64,000 nucleotides of DNA from Paludibacteraceae bacterium (GTDB lineage: Bacteria; Bacteroidota; Bacteroidia; Bacteroidales; Paludibacteraceae): assembly GCA_905235225.1 (NCBI GenBank), contig CAJOKE010000015.1:1-64000 (forward strand). The letters run 5' to 3'. The notes under the pieces were generated by a model. That model saw nothing but the letters and a program-made list of their open reading frames with translations. It ran no database searches and was not told the DNA's origin. The translations under genes and the position numbers were made by a program. Positions 37,201-44,016 of the stretch are shown here, piece by piece (positions within the stretch are counted from its first letter, which is position 1; each line of letters begins with the position of its first letter).

Positions 37201-37703
37201 AATATCCACAAGTAGCGAGCGGCGGTGCAGCATATGGCGAAGAAGGCAAATGTTTGGCATTCTTCGGTCAGACCGTCCAGATTGTAGCCCTGCCCGAATT
37301 CAGTGCGGCAGTAAAAGACCTGACGTTGTCACTGTACTACAAGTCCAATAACAGCAGCGTTATTTATGTCGGCTATATCGAGGAAGGCGACAATGAGTTT
37401 ATCGCATTGGGTGAAGCGCTGCCGTATGCAGAGAGCTATGGTGAAAATGCGTATGCAATCGATCTGAAGGATGTCAGTGCAGATGCGCAGTTCATTGCCA
37501 TCAAATATGACGGCAGCGTAGCCGGAAGCGGATTTGCCACCGGACATATTGACAACGTAAGTGTACAACTGACAAAAGACATTCCTTCGGGAATAGATGA
37601 CGTCCGCAATGTAGAACAGACGACCAAACGCATTGAGGACGGACAACTGATTATCATCCGTGACGGTGTACGTTACAATGCCATCGGAACGATGATTAAA
37701 TAA
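34230..37703 (+). CDS. Large Fn3 / jelly-roll adhesin (paralogue)
   Basis: 1157 residues: signal peptide (1-23), an N-terminal beta domain starting DELTVADGANN, five Fn3 domains (starting TCPKP, SCVKP, SCIKP, ACANP and VCEAP) and three jelly-roll domains (each starting near CG.I..LPW or VPYNEDFE). The C-terminus has DGQLIIIRDGVRYNAIGTMI, the same tail as the minus-strand giant adhesin. It is last in the exported-protein operon, 36 bp after the previous gene, and is followed by a terminator. The function is probably surface binding. Confidence 0.85.
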   Translation: MKNVMKFAVLVLALACSTAIVRADELTVADGANNSNYAPINGAYADENGNRNQMIYSADLLENMDGMNITAIKFYAGEASIDFGATYTVRLAETEATQLTGFVSATFTDVYSGTLNIVSNEVAFTFSENYTYGGGNLLLEIEQLTTTGAYGFPKFVGTASTKATYGNKVSYGSAGSLNFLAKTTFTYESAGAVTCPKPSALTAGTITSKSATFSWTAGGTETQWQYICVAAGGVADWEKASLTNTASVTLSNLAANTPYVLYVRAYCKADDQSKQISAAFTTPCGEISSLPWEYDFEDATDEKMPACWTKISTSSYPYAYNYSYYAHSGSQYMRFYGGNKEMMAVLPPFEEAINKLSISFYYTASKNTSYTTYATPQVGYLTNVEDASTFVALASLEQGDDDYQYFEAALSAAPAEAAYIALRYYTSGASAYGSFALDDISVFLTPSCVKPAKINEATEVTANSAKLTWEAGKSETQWQYVYAKTGSEVDWASATKVDKKEAALSGLSSDTEYVFYVRAYCADDDQSEAVSATFKTEPSCIKPASAEVSEITANSATLTWTASGHGETQYQYVVAVQGATPDWSKATLTESGTLSVTLSGLNPATNYDVYVRSYCAADDQSEAVGKSFKTACGAISTLPWSEDFENATAYALPDCWSRTDASYPQTYSWYAYKGSKCLYFWGGTNAIVGSLPEFAEPISGLSISFYYSNSTDYQEYTADKYPTPEVGYVTDPSDASTFVALQVLDKASTYQLVELNLKSVPATATNIAFRYSGGTASGILLIDNVVVTKTAACANPKNLVQTAQTYNSGSFAWEQGEDEEIYQYAVVAKGEAVSDWTKTETNVRTASVSGLTTGTEYEFVLRSWCSEGAQGDEIRLGFTPVCEAPTGLAVQAVSNESVTISWDANGATAWTIKCDGRTINADANVWTVDGLDAFTPYSVQVAVAAPCTSEYCAAVEFTTLCDAIGVPYNEDFEAATTGSLPDCWTKLTTGEYPQVASGGAAYGEEGKCLAFFGQTVQIVALPEFSAAVKDLTLSLYYKSNNSSVIYVGYIEEGDNEFIALGEALPYAESYGENAYAIDLKDVSADAQFIAIKYDGSVAGSGFATGHIDNVSVQLTKDIPSGIDDVRNVEQTTKRIEDGQLIIIRDGVRYNAIGTMIK

Positions 37704-37727
37704 GTCAGATTGCAGAACAATAGAAGG

Positions 37728-37753
37728 GAGAGGGCTTAAAAGTCCTCTCTTTT
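37728..37753 (+). terminator. Terminator of the exported-protein operon
   Basis: GAGAGG (37728-37733) and CCTCTC (37744-37749) form a stem followed by TTTTC. Confidence 0.7.
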
Positions 37754-37795
37754 CATATCCATGAAAGGTGAAAAAACAAAAATAATGCAAATAAA

Positions 37796-37827
37796 TTTGC
37801 GAGTATAAAAAAAAAGCAGTACTTTTG
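37796..37827 (+). promoter_or_regulatory. Promoter of tRNA-Gly and probably rnpB
   Basis: TTTG (37796-37799), a 20-bp spacer and TACTTTTG (37820-37827), with a start site near 37834, just before the mature tRNA. Confidence 0.8.
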
Positions 37828-37840
37828 CATCGAAAATCAT

Positions 37841-37911
37841 GCGGCTTTAGCACATCGGTAGTGCATCAGCTTCCCAAGCTGAGGAGGCGGGTTCGACTCC
37901 CGTAAGCCGCT
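37841..37911 (+). tRNA. tRNA-Gly (anticodon CCC)
   Basis: A complete cloverleaf: acceptor GCGGCTT pairs with AAGCCGC, anticodon loop TTCCCAA (anticodon 37873-37875), and a T arm with GGGTTCGACTCCC. The discriminator is T and CCA is not encoded. Confidence 0.95.
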
Positions 37912-38039
37912 CTTCGTCAGAACGGACTACGCTATAAATAAGTCGCCTTGCGACTTGGACGCTCAACGAAAAAAGCGAAACGAAAACACAGGCATAAGCG
38001 GCAACGAAAGTTGTCGTTTGTAGTAAAGAAATAAAATGG

Positions 38040-38367
38040 CAGGACCGGTTAGTCGCTGCATGACGGAAGAAAGCGGCAAGCCGCTTAATCCCTCTTGCAG
38101 AGGAAAGTCCGGGCAGCACAGAGCAGCATAGAGGTTAACGGCCTTCCGGCAGTAATGCCGGGTCCCTGGTACAGAGACGAGTCGCCTAAGGCGGGTGAAA
38201 CGACTACACTATGCGCTGCAATTCCAAGTAAACCGGCGAATGAGACTTGCTCGGTCGAGCCGGAGGGTAGGAAGCGAGAGAAACAGGCAGTAATGTTTGT
38301 TCGAGATTAATGACTAACCTGAGTAGCCGCAAGGCAAAAAGACAGAACCCGGCTTACAGGTCCTTGC
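38040..38367 (+). ncRNA. rnpB: RNase P RNA (class A)
   Basis: Bacterial RNase P RNA, the catalytic part of the enzyme that matures tRNA 5' ends. The conserved 5' core GAGGAAAGTCCGGGC lies near 38099-38113 and the 3' core ACAGAACCCGGCTTACA near 38343-38358. The ends (AGGACC at 38041-38046, GGTCCT at 38359-38364) form helix P1. A short U-run follows. No Bacteroidota promoter is seen between the tRNA-Gly gene and this one, so both probably arise from one transcript. Confidence 0.95.
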
Positions 38368-38432
38368 TATTTTTTAAATGACACAGGAAAGCAGGAACTT
38401 GATACAGCAATTAACCAGAAATTGTCGGTGCT

Positions 38433-39743
38433 ATGGGGAAAATAAAGCATGCGCGAGAATATGTAGATTATGAGCTATGGCGCAAGAATGAAGCTGAGAT
38501 GGGAGTATTCCGCCGTTTCGGCGTGCATGTATTAAAGACCATTGTGCTTGTAATCCGCAGTTTCGGCAGTAACGCATTAAGTATCCGTGCCGACCATTTG
38601 ACCTATTCCCTATTATTCGCGATCGTGCCGATACTTGCCATGGTGCTTGCCATAGCGAAAGGCTTCGGATTCTCGGAACTAATAGAACAACGAGTGGCGG
38701 AGACAGCCATCGGCAAGTCCGAGTTTATGCCCTCAATCATGGAAATAGTACACCGCTATCTTGACACCAGCACGGGCGGCGTATTCATCGGAATCGGCAT
38801 AATCATCCTCATCAGTGCGGTATATACTTTTTTCCGAAGCGTAGAGAAATCGTTTAACGAGATATGGAACGTAAAACAAAGCCGTTCCATATTACGGCAG
38901 TCAGTAACCTATATTGCGATATTGTTTCTGATTCCCGTCCTGATTATCGTAACCATTGGTTTGAATATCTACCTGCATACAGCAGCCGAGAACTGGGAGT
39001 TTTTCAAATTTCTGTCACAATTCCGTGACGCCGGTTTGAACTTTATACAATTTATAGTGGCGACCACCGTATTCACGTGGATGTATATAGCTATACCGAA
39101 CACCAAAGTACGGTTTATATCGGGCTTGATTCCCGGTCTGATTACGGCAGTATTTCTAATGCTGATAGAAGCGTTTTCGGTATATATTGTGGCATACCTG
39201 TCACGGACCAGCATAGTATATGGTGCCTTCGCGTTCATACCAATCCTGCTGATTATTGTCAAATGGATATGCCTGATTATCCTGATCGGTGCCGAGACAT
39301 CGTATGCCATACAGAACAACGAGTTGTTTGCATACGAACATGACTTGGAACATATGTCGCGGCGGTACAAAGACTTCCTAACTCTGTCGCTATTAGCGGC
39401 CATCGTGAAACGATTTGAAAACGGAGAACCGCCTCTGACAGCACGCGAATTAGCTATCGAAAACGGTATTCCAGTCCGCCAAGCCAGTTTGCTTCTGTCC
39501 CGATTAAGCGAAACAAACATTTTACGCGAAGTGTATATGGAAGGCAAAGAAGAGCGAACATATCAACCGGCTTTAGACACGCACAAGATAACAATCGGTC
39601 TGGTTTTTGACCGAATAGACGCCCAAGGAACAGAGGATTTCCTTGAAACAAGCACCAAGTACCAACAGAAGTTGTGGCAACATTTCCTGCAACTGCGCCA
39701 GGATGAAAGACATACCCACGAAATCTACATAAACGAACTATAA
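38433..39743 (+). CDS. YihY/BrkB-family membrane protein
   Basis: A 436-residue inner-membrane protein with six hydrophobic segments in residues about 30-285 and the family core (DHLTYSLLFAIVPILAMVLA, then IWNVKQSRS). The C-terminal 130 residues form a cytoplasmic winged-helix-like domain (LTARELAIENGIPVRQASLL), a common addition in Bacteroidota. It was once annotated as ribonuclease BN, which is not supported; the role is unknown. It is followed after 1 bp by the GH13 gene. A 31-codon ORF at 38378 overlaps its start but has no support. Confidence 0.85.
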   Translation: MGKIKHAREYVDYELWRKNEAEMGVFRRFGVHVLKTIVLVIRSFGSNALSIRADHLTYSLLFAIVPILAMVLAIAKGFGFSELIEQRVAETAIGKSEFMPSIMEIVHRYLDTSTGGVFIGIGIIILISAVYTFFRSVEKSFNEIWNVKQSRSILRQSVTYIAILFLIPVLIIVTIGLNIYLHTAAENWEFFKFLSQFRDAGLNFIQFIVATTVFTWMYIAIPNTKVRFISGLIPGLITAVFLMLIEAFSVYIVAYLSRTSIVYGAFAFIPILLIIVKWICLIILIGAETSYAIQNNELFAYEHDLEHMSRRYKDFLTLSLLAAIVKRFENGEPPLTARELAIENGIPVRQASLLLSRLSETNILREVYMEGKEERTYQPALDTHKITIGLVFDRIDAQGTEDFLETSTKYQQKLWQHFLQLRQDERHTHEIYINEL

Positions 39744-39744
39744 C

Positions 39745-41610
39745 ATGAAACGCATTTTAAGTCTGGCATTAATCGCCATCGCCGCATTAGGCGGCTCACT
39801 ATCCATTAGTAAGGCAGCCCCAAAAGTAACGCGTGTAGAACCCTTGAGTTGGTGGACAGAGATGCATTGTCCGCTGACGCTGATGTTTTACGGAGAGGAT
39901 CTTGCCGATGCCCAAGTAACAGTGAGCAAGCAAGTATCCAAGGGAAAATGGGACACAAAAACACAAGGGATTGTAATCACCGGTCAACACAATGCCGAGT
40001 CAAAAAACTATGTGTTTGTAGATGTGGATGTAAAAGAGGCGGGTAACTACCGTTTCCTTATACAAAAAGACGGCAAACGCGCTGTTTGTGACTACAGCAT
40101 CGGAACACGGCGTGAAGGAAGCCGCGAGCGTCAATCATTCACTTCGGCAGATGTGATTTATCTGATTATGAGTGACCGCTTTGTTGACGGAAATCCGCAA
40201 AACAATTCAACCAAAGACACCAAAGAAAAAGCAGACAAGAATAATGTCCACGGCCGTTGGGGCGGTGATATCCAAGGTATCATCAACAGTTTGGATCACA
40301 TCAACGACCTCGGTGCGACAGCCATATGGCCAACGCCCCTATTAGGCGACAATGAAGCAGCATGGAGTTACCACGGATACGCATGCTCTGATTACTACCA
40401 TATCGACCCCCGTTACGGCGACAACGCAATGTATTGCACGATGGTAGAGGAAGCACATAAGAAAGGGTTGAAAATACTGATGGATATGGTTCCGAACCAC
40501 TGCGGCAGCGAACATTGGTGGATGGCAGATCTGCCTTATCGTGACTGGATCAACCAATTTGACACGTTCACCAACACGCCGAATGTATTCTCCGCCAACT
40601 ACGATATCAATGCAAGCGAATATGACCGTTTGATGAGCAACCGCGGTTGGTTTGACAAGCCCATGCCGGATATGAATCTGGAAAACAAAGATTTGCTCAA
40701 GTACTTCCAACAGTGGGCAATCTGGTGGATAGAATACGCTAATCTGGACGGATTGCGCGTAGATACATATCCGTACATTGAGCGTTTACCCGGTGCAGAA
40801 TGGTTAAAAGCAATCCGCGAAGAATATCCAAACATAAATATTGTCGGTGAATGCTGGACCCGTCCTGCGTCAGCAGTCGCATACTGGCAATCTGGCGTCA
40901 AGAACTATGACGGTTTTGACAGCAACCTGCCGACCGTTATGGATTTTCCTGTAGAGGAAGCTATCCGACAAGCGTTAGAAAACGACGGTTCCGGATGGGG
41001 AAACGGACTGACCCGTGTATATGATGCCGTAGCGATGGATTATCTGTATGCAGATGTAAACAAGCTGCTGCTATTTGTAGGTAATCACGATGTAGACCGC
41101 TTTGCCGATGTTGTCAAAGACAAAGACCCCCGTCGCGTGAAATTAGGAAATGTGATGCTTGCCACGATGCGCGGAATACCCCAGATTTTTGCAGGGGACG
41201 AATATGGTATGATTTCAAGCGACATGTCTTTAGGACACTCTACCCTGCGCCGTCCATTACCATCCAAAGACACACTGACAGCGGAAGAAAAAGACATGTA
41301 TGAGTTCCAACGCAAACTATTCCAATTCCGCAAAAACGAGCCAATCATCCATTATGGCAAGACGATGCATTTCTTCTCAAGAGACAATACGTATTCGTAT
41401 TTCCGCTATACAAAAGAGGGAGCGGTTTATGTATTCCTGAACGCAAGCAATGAATCCCGGACTATACCGACAAGTCATTACGCTGAAATTCTGACGAAGT
41501 ATCAAACCAAAGGAAACGATATTATCAGCGGTAAGGCATATGACCTCAGCAAAGAGGACATACAAATTGCGCCATTATCCGCAATCGTACTAAAATTAGG
41601 GAAAAAATAA
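39745..41610 (+). CDS. Secreted GH13 alpha-amylase / neopullulanase-like glycosidase
   Basis: A 621-residue enzyme with signal peptide (1-24), an N-terminal cyclomaltodextrinase-type domain (about 30-125) and a TIM barrel with the four GH13 regions: DMVPNH (about 247-252), GLRVDTYPY with the nucleophile Asp (about 339), GECW with the acid Glu (about 369), and VGNHDVDRF with the transition-state Asp (about 449). It should cleave alpha-1,4 linkages in starch-derived oligosaccharides in the periplasm, like SusA. No SusCD pair is adjacent. Confidence 0.9.
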   Translation: MKRILSLALIAIAALGGSLSISKAAPKVTRVEPLSWWTEMHCPLTLMFYGEDLADAQVTVSKQVSKGKWDTKTQGIVITGQHNAESKNYVFVDVDVKEAGNYRFLIQKDGKRAVCDYSIGTRREGSRERQSFTSADVIYLIMSDRFVDGNPQNNSTKDTKEKADKNNVHGRWGGDIQGIINSLDHINDLGATAIWPTPLLGDNEAAWSYHGYACSDYYHIDPRYGDNAMYCTMVEEAHKKGLKILMDMVPNHCGSEHWWMADLPYRDWINQFDTFTNTPNVFSANYDINASEYDRLMSNRGWFDKPMPDMNLENKDLLKYFQQWAIWWIEYANLDGLRVDTYPYIERLPGAEWLKAIREEYPNINIVGECWTRPASAVAYWQSGVKNYDGFDSNLPTVMDFPVEEAIRQALENDGSGWGNGLTRVYDAVAMDYLYADVNKLLLFVGNHDVDRFADVVKDKDPRRVKLGNVMLATMRGIPQIFAGDEYGMISSDMSLGHSTLRRPLPSKDTLTAEEKDMYEFQRKLFQFRKNEPIIHYGKTMHFFSRDNTYSYFRYTKEGAVYVFLNASNESRTIPTSHYAEILTKYQTKGNDIISGKAYDLSKEDIQIAPLSAIVLKLGKK

Positions 41611-41638
41611 GTCTTTTCGCTGCAAAAGTACAGAAATA

Positions 41639-41670
41639 TTTGCATATATGCTGTAATTGAAGTACTTTTG
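41639..41670 (+). promoter_or_regulatory. Promoter of tRNA-Ala
   Basis: TTTG (41639-41642), a 20-bp spacer and TACTTTTG (41663-41670). Confidence 0.75.
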
Positions 41671-41683
41671 CAGTCGGAATTCA

Positions 41684-41756
41684 GGGGCATTAGCTCATCT
41701 GGTAGAGCGTAACGTTCGCAATGTTAAGGTAAGGGGTTCGAGTCCCCTATGCTCCA
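41684..41756 (+). tRNA. tRNA-Ala (anticodon CGC)
   Basis: A complete cloverleaf: acceptor GGGGCAT with ATGCTCC, anticodon loop TTCGCAA (anticodon 41717-41719), T arm GGGGTTCGAGTCCCC. The acceptor has the G3-U70 pair that defines alanine identity, which supports the assignment. CCA is not encoded apart from the discriminator A. Confidence 0.95.
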
Positions 41757-41931
41757 CGAAAAAAGCTGTAGGAATACAGCTTTTGGGGTGCATATTGAGG
41801 GGACTCTCCCCCGGTTCTTATCTCGCATAGCTCGAACGATTATTGCCCAACATGGCAATTTTCGAGTCCCCTATGCTCCACGAAAAAGCTGTAGGAATAC
41901 AGCTTTTTTTGATGCATGTTGAGGGGACTCT
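41737..41931. repeat. Direct repeat of the tRNA-Ala 3' end plus terminator
   Basis: A segment of about 70 bp (41737-41806) containing the T loop to 3' end of tRNA-Ala and its terminator is repeated at 41861-41931 with few changes. The 54 bp between the copies include a decayed tRNA-like stretch (CATAGCTCG, 41826-41834). It looks like a tandem duplication or the scar of an element that once integrated at the tRNA 3' end. Confidence 0.8.
41761..41784 (+). terminator. tRNA-Ala terminator (first copy)
   Basis: AAAAGCTGTA and TACAGCTTTT with a GGAA tetraloop. A second copy of the hairpin is at 41883-41908 with a longer U-run. Confidence 0.85.
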
Positions 41932-42367
41932 AATCCGGTCTTTTGGAAGCAGGGAGCAGGCGGTTAATATGAAATGCGAGGTTTTTCTGAAACGCCAAAG
42001 GTTCTGATCGTGCATAGGAATAACCGTTCTGCGTCAGATTAACAACGCGAGTATGCCTTCCAACGACGAGACCGGTCATGGTGATATTACATTTATGAGC
42101 CACCTGCTGTCCGACCGGGGAAGCAAGGTCAATCTGATGGTAGATGATGTCGCCGTTTTGCACAAGTTCGGCATACTGCTTATTAAGTAGATCCTGTGTC
42201 AGTCCGTCCATCGCTTCACCGATAGCACTTGGCAGCCGAGAGTCGTAGAAATAATATATTTGCACTGCGCCGAGGTGAGACATCGGGTTTTTGCGTAATT
42301 GCCCGGAATTGTTCCCTGTAGAAAGGGTGAAGAGCATTAAAACATAATAAAGGAATGAGAGAGACAT
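41930..42367 (-). CDS. Thioredoxin-fold ArsF-like protein lacking the active cysteines
   Basis: A 145-residue protein with a short N-terminal hydrophobic segment and a core (VQIYYFYDSRLPSAIGEAMD, then DIIYHQIDLASP and MTGLVVGRHT) like the ArsF-type thioredoxin-fold proteins of Bacteroidota. Those usually carry a Cys pair after the first strand; here the site reads DSRLPSAI with no cysteine, so a redox role is unlikely. It is last in the seven-gene operon, and its stop lies at the edge of the tRNA-derived repeat. Confidence 0.55.
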   Translation of the reverse strand: MSLSFLYYVLMLFTLSTGNNSGQLRKNPMSHLGAVQIYYFYDSRLPSAIGEAMDGLTQDLLNKQYAELVQNGDIIYHQIDLASPVGQQVAHKCNITMTGLVVGRHTRVVNLTQNGYSYARSEPLAFQKNLAFHINRLLPASKRPD

Positions 42368-42379
42368 GGCATTTACGAT

Positions 42380-43291
42380 TTAGTGATTTACAATATTGTT
42401 ATTTTTAGGTAGAGCATAGAAGTGGTAATCAATATTATCCGCCATATTGACCACCATATAATACGGATGTTCGACAGGATCCTGCATGGTATCAACCGTA
42501 ATATACGTGACCCCACCATAATGAGTGATTTCACGATAATGGTCGTGTCCGGACAAATACATATCCACATGATATTTGCTCAGGAGCGCAGTAATATCAT
42601 ACGTTTCTTCCATAGAGAAATTAGAGGAATGTCCTTGCGAGTTATCCTGCTTGAACATATGTGTATGCGTAAAGACGATAATATGCCTGTACCGCTCGTT
42701 GGATTTGGTCTGCAATGTCTGTCTGAGCCAGTTCAGCTGTTCAACGCCCAGCGTTCCTTCGCCGGAATCAAGACAGATATACAAGTCCAATAATTTTCCG
42801 TCAGCGGTTTGTGTATCAAACCAATAGGTGGATGCAGGAACATAGCGTTTATAGCTCTCCCACTGGTTGAAATAGAGGTCGTGATTACCAATAGTATATA
42901 ACATCGTATCCTTACCGCGAACATATCCTCCAGGCTCTACAGAGGCAGCTTTGAAGAACTTGTCATGGTAATTATTTGCGTTAACGAGATCGCCCAGATG
43001 CAAAGCCAACCGACATTGCGGGTCGGATTTATACAGTTTGACAAACTGCTCAATATTACGGGTGGTGGAATCAACATGCGTGTCAGTGCAAACATAGACA
43101 GAATAGTTTTCCGGCACGATCCAGTGAGTATAGCCAACTTGTTTATTATATTTCATTGACTCGTCAAAGCGTTTGTCGACACGAATACTGGAACCGTCAA
43201 ACATTCCTTTCATATCGTAATTAGGATTACACGAAGCGAGAAATGCAAGAAGGCAGGTAATCGTTAGTATGTGAAAATTAATTGTTTTCAT
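42380..43291 (-). CDS. Calcineurin-like phosphoesterase lipoprotein
   Basis: A 303-residue exported lipoprotein (lipobox LLAFLASC) with metallophosphoesterase motifs CTDTHVD, LHLGDLVNANN, IGNHDLYF, FTHTHMF and SGHDHY. The metal ligands look complete. ATG 43291 is chosen over a TTG nine bases upstream because the signal peptide begins there. It lies 5 bp after a beta-barrel gene, suggesting an envelope role. Substrate unknown. Confidence 0.85.
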   Translation of the reverse strand: MKTINFHILTITCLLAFLASCNPNYDMKGMFDGSSIRVDKRFDESMKYNKQVGYTHWIVPENYSVYVCTDTHVDSTTRNIEQFVKLYKSDPQCRLALHLGDLVNANNYHDKFFKAASVEPGGYVRGKDTMLYTIGNHDLYFNQWESYKRYVPASTYWFDTQTADGKLLDLYICLDSGEGTLGVEQLNWLRQTLQTKSNERYRHIIVFTHTHMFKQDNSQGHSSNFSMEETYDITALLSKYHVDMYLSGHDHYREITHYGGVTYITVDTMQDPVEHPYYMVVNMADNIDYHFYALPKNNNIVNH

Positions 43292-43296
43292 AGCAA

Positions 43297-44016
43297 TCAA
43301 AATTTATACATAAATCCGGTGCGAATGGTTATGCCATAAAAAGCGGCATTAAGATGAAACATCCCTGCGGGCTTGCACTGCGCCTGCAAGAGTACGCGCC
43401 AGTGATTGTCCACGTCATAACGCCCGCCAAGCATAAAAAGCGGTTGCCACATTCGTTCGAAGTTATAGTCGTCACAGTTGGCAACAGCGGCACTGATATT
43501 CCAGTTACAAGCCTGCGGACGGCAGAACACTTCCAGACGGTAAAGCAAGTTGAAGGGTTCTACGTTATAACCTTCCTCACTATTCCAATCACGGTCATAT
43601 GATCCCATAACACGGCTGAACATACCGACTTGGAAGGAAAGGTAATCAAAGCGATAACCGACAGACACCGCCATAGCAAAATCCATCTGCCGCACCCGCA
43701 TCACAGCTTTGTACAAGAGTTCTGTATCGATGAACAGTTCGCCATAGGGCAACGGGAATTTCGGGCGGGCAATCACACCAAAAGTATATACATTCTTAAA
43801 CGAAGCCTGTGCGTTAAGAGCCATTTCGAAATGCCGGTTAACAGGCAGCAGAGCCTTGGCATCAATGTTAGCGAAATGCCCCCACGATTTATTATAGGAA
43901 TACTCCACCAACGCTGTCAGGCTATAGCGTTGAGAGACATGTACGCTGTCAGTTGCCGCCATAATCGACATTAGCGGGCAGAGTGCCAATATGACAGAAA
44001 AAAATATCTTTCTCAT
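43297..44016 (-). CDS. Outer-membrane beta-barrel protein, unknown
   Basis: A 239-residue protein with signal peptide (1-20) and alternating amphipathic strands rich in aromatic residues, ending in a terminal Phe (RTGFMYKF), which fits a small outer-membrane barrel. The start overlaps the mutS2 stop by ATGA. Specific function not recognised. Confidence 0.65.
   Translation of the reverse strand: MRKIFFSVILALCPLMSIMAATDSVHVSQRYSLTALVEYSYNKSWGHFANIDAKALLPVNRHFEMALNAQASFKNVYTFGVIARPKFPLPYGELFIDTELLYKAVMRVRQMDFAMAVSVGYRFDYLSFQVGMFSRVMGSYDRDWNSEEGYNVEPFNLLYRLEVFCRPQACNWNISAAVANCDDYNFERMWQPLFMLGGRYDVDNHWRVLLQAQCKPAGMFHLNAAFYGITIRTGFMYKF

Noticed and set aside
38378..38473. 31-codon ORF between rnpB and the YihY-like gene
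   Set aside because: Overlaps the start of the YihY-like gene in another frame and has no conserved features.
41821..41881. Second functional tRNA after tRNA-Ala
   Set aside because: Only the T arm and the 3' acceptor strand are intact; the 5' acceptor strand and D arm cannot pair, so it is a remnant.
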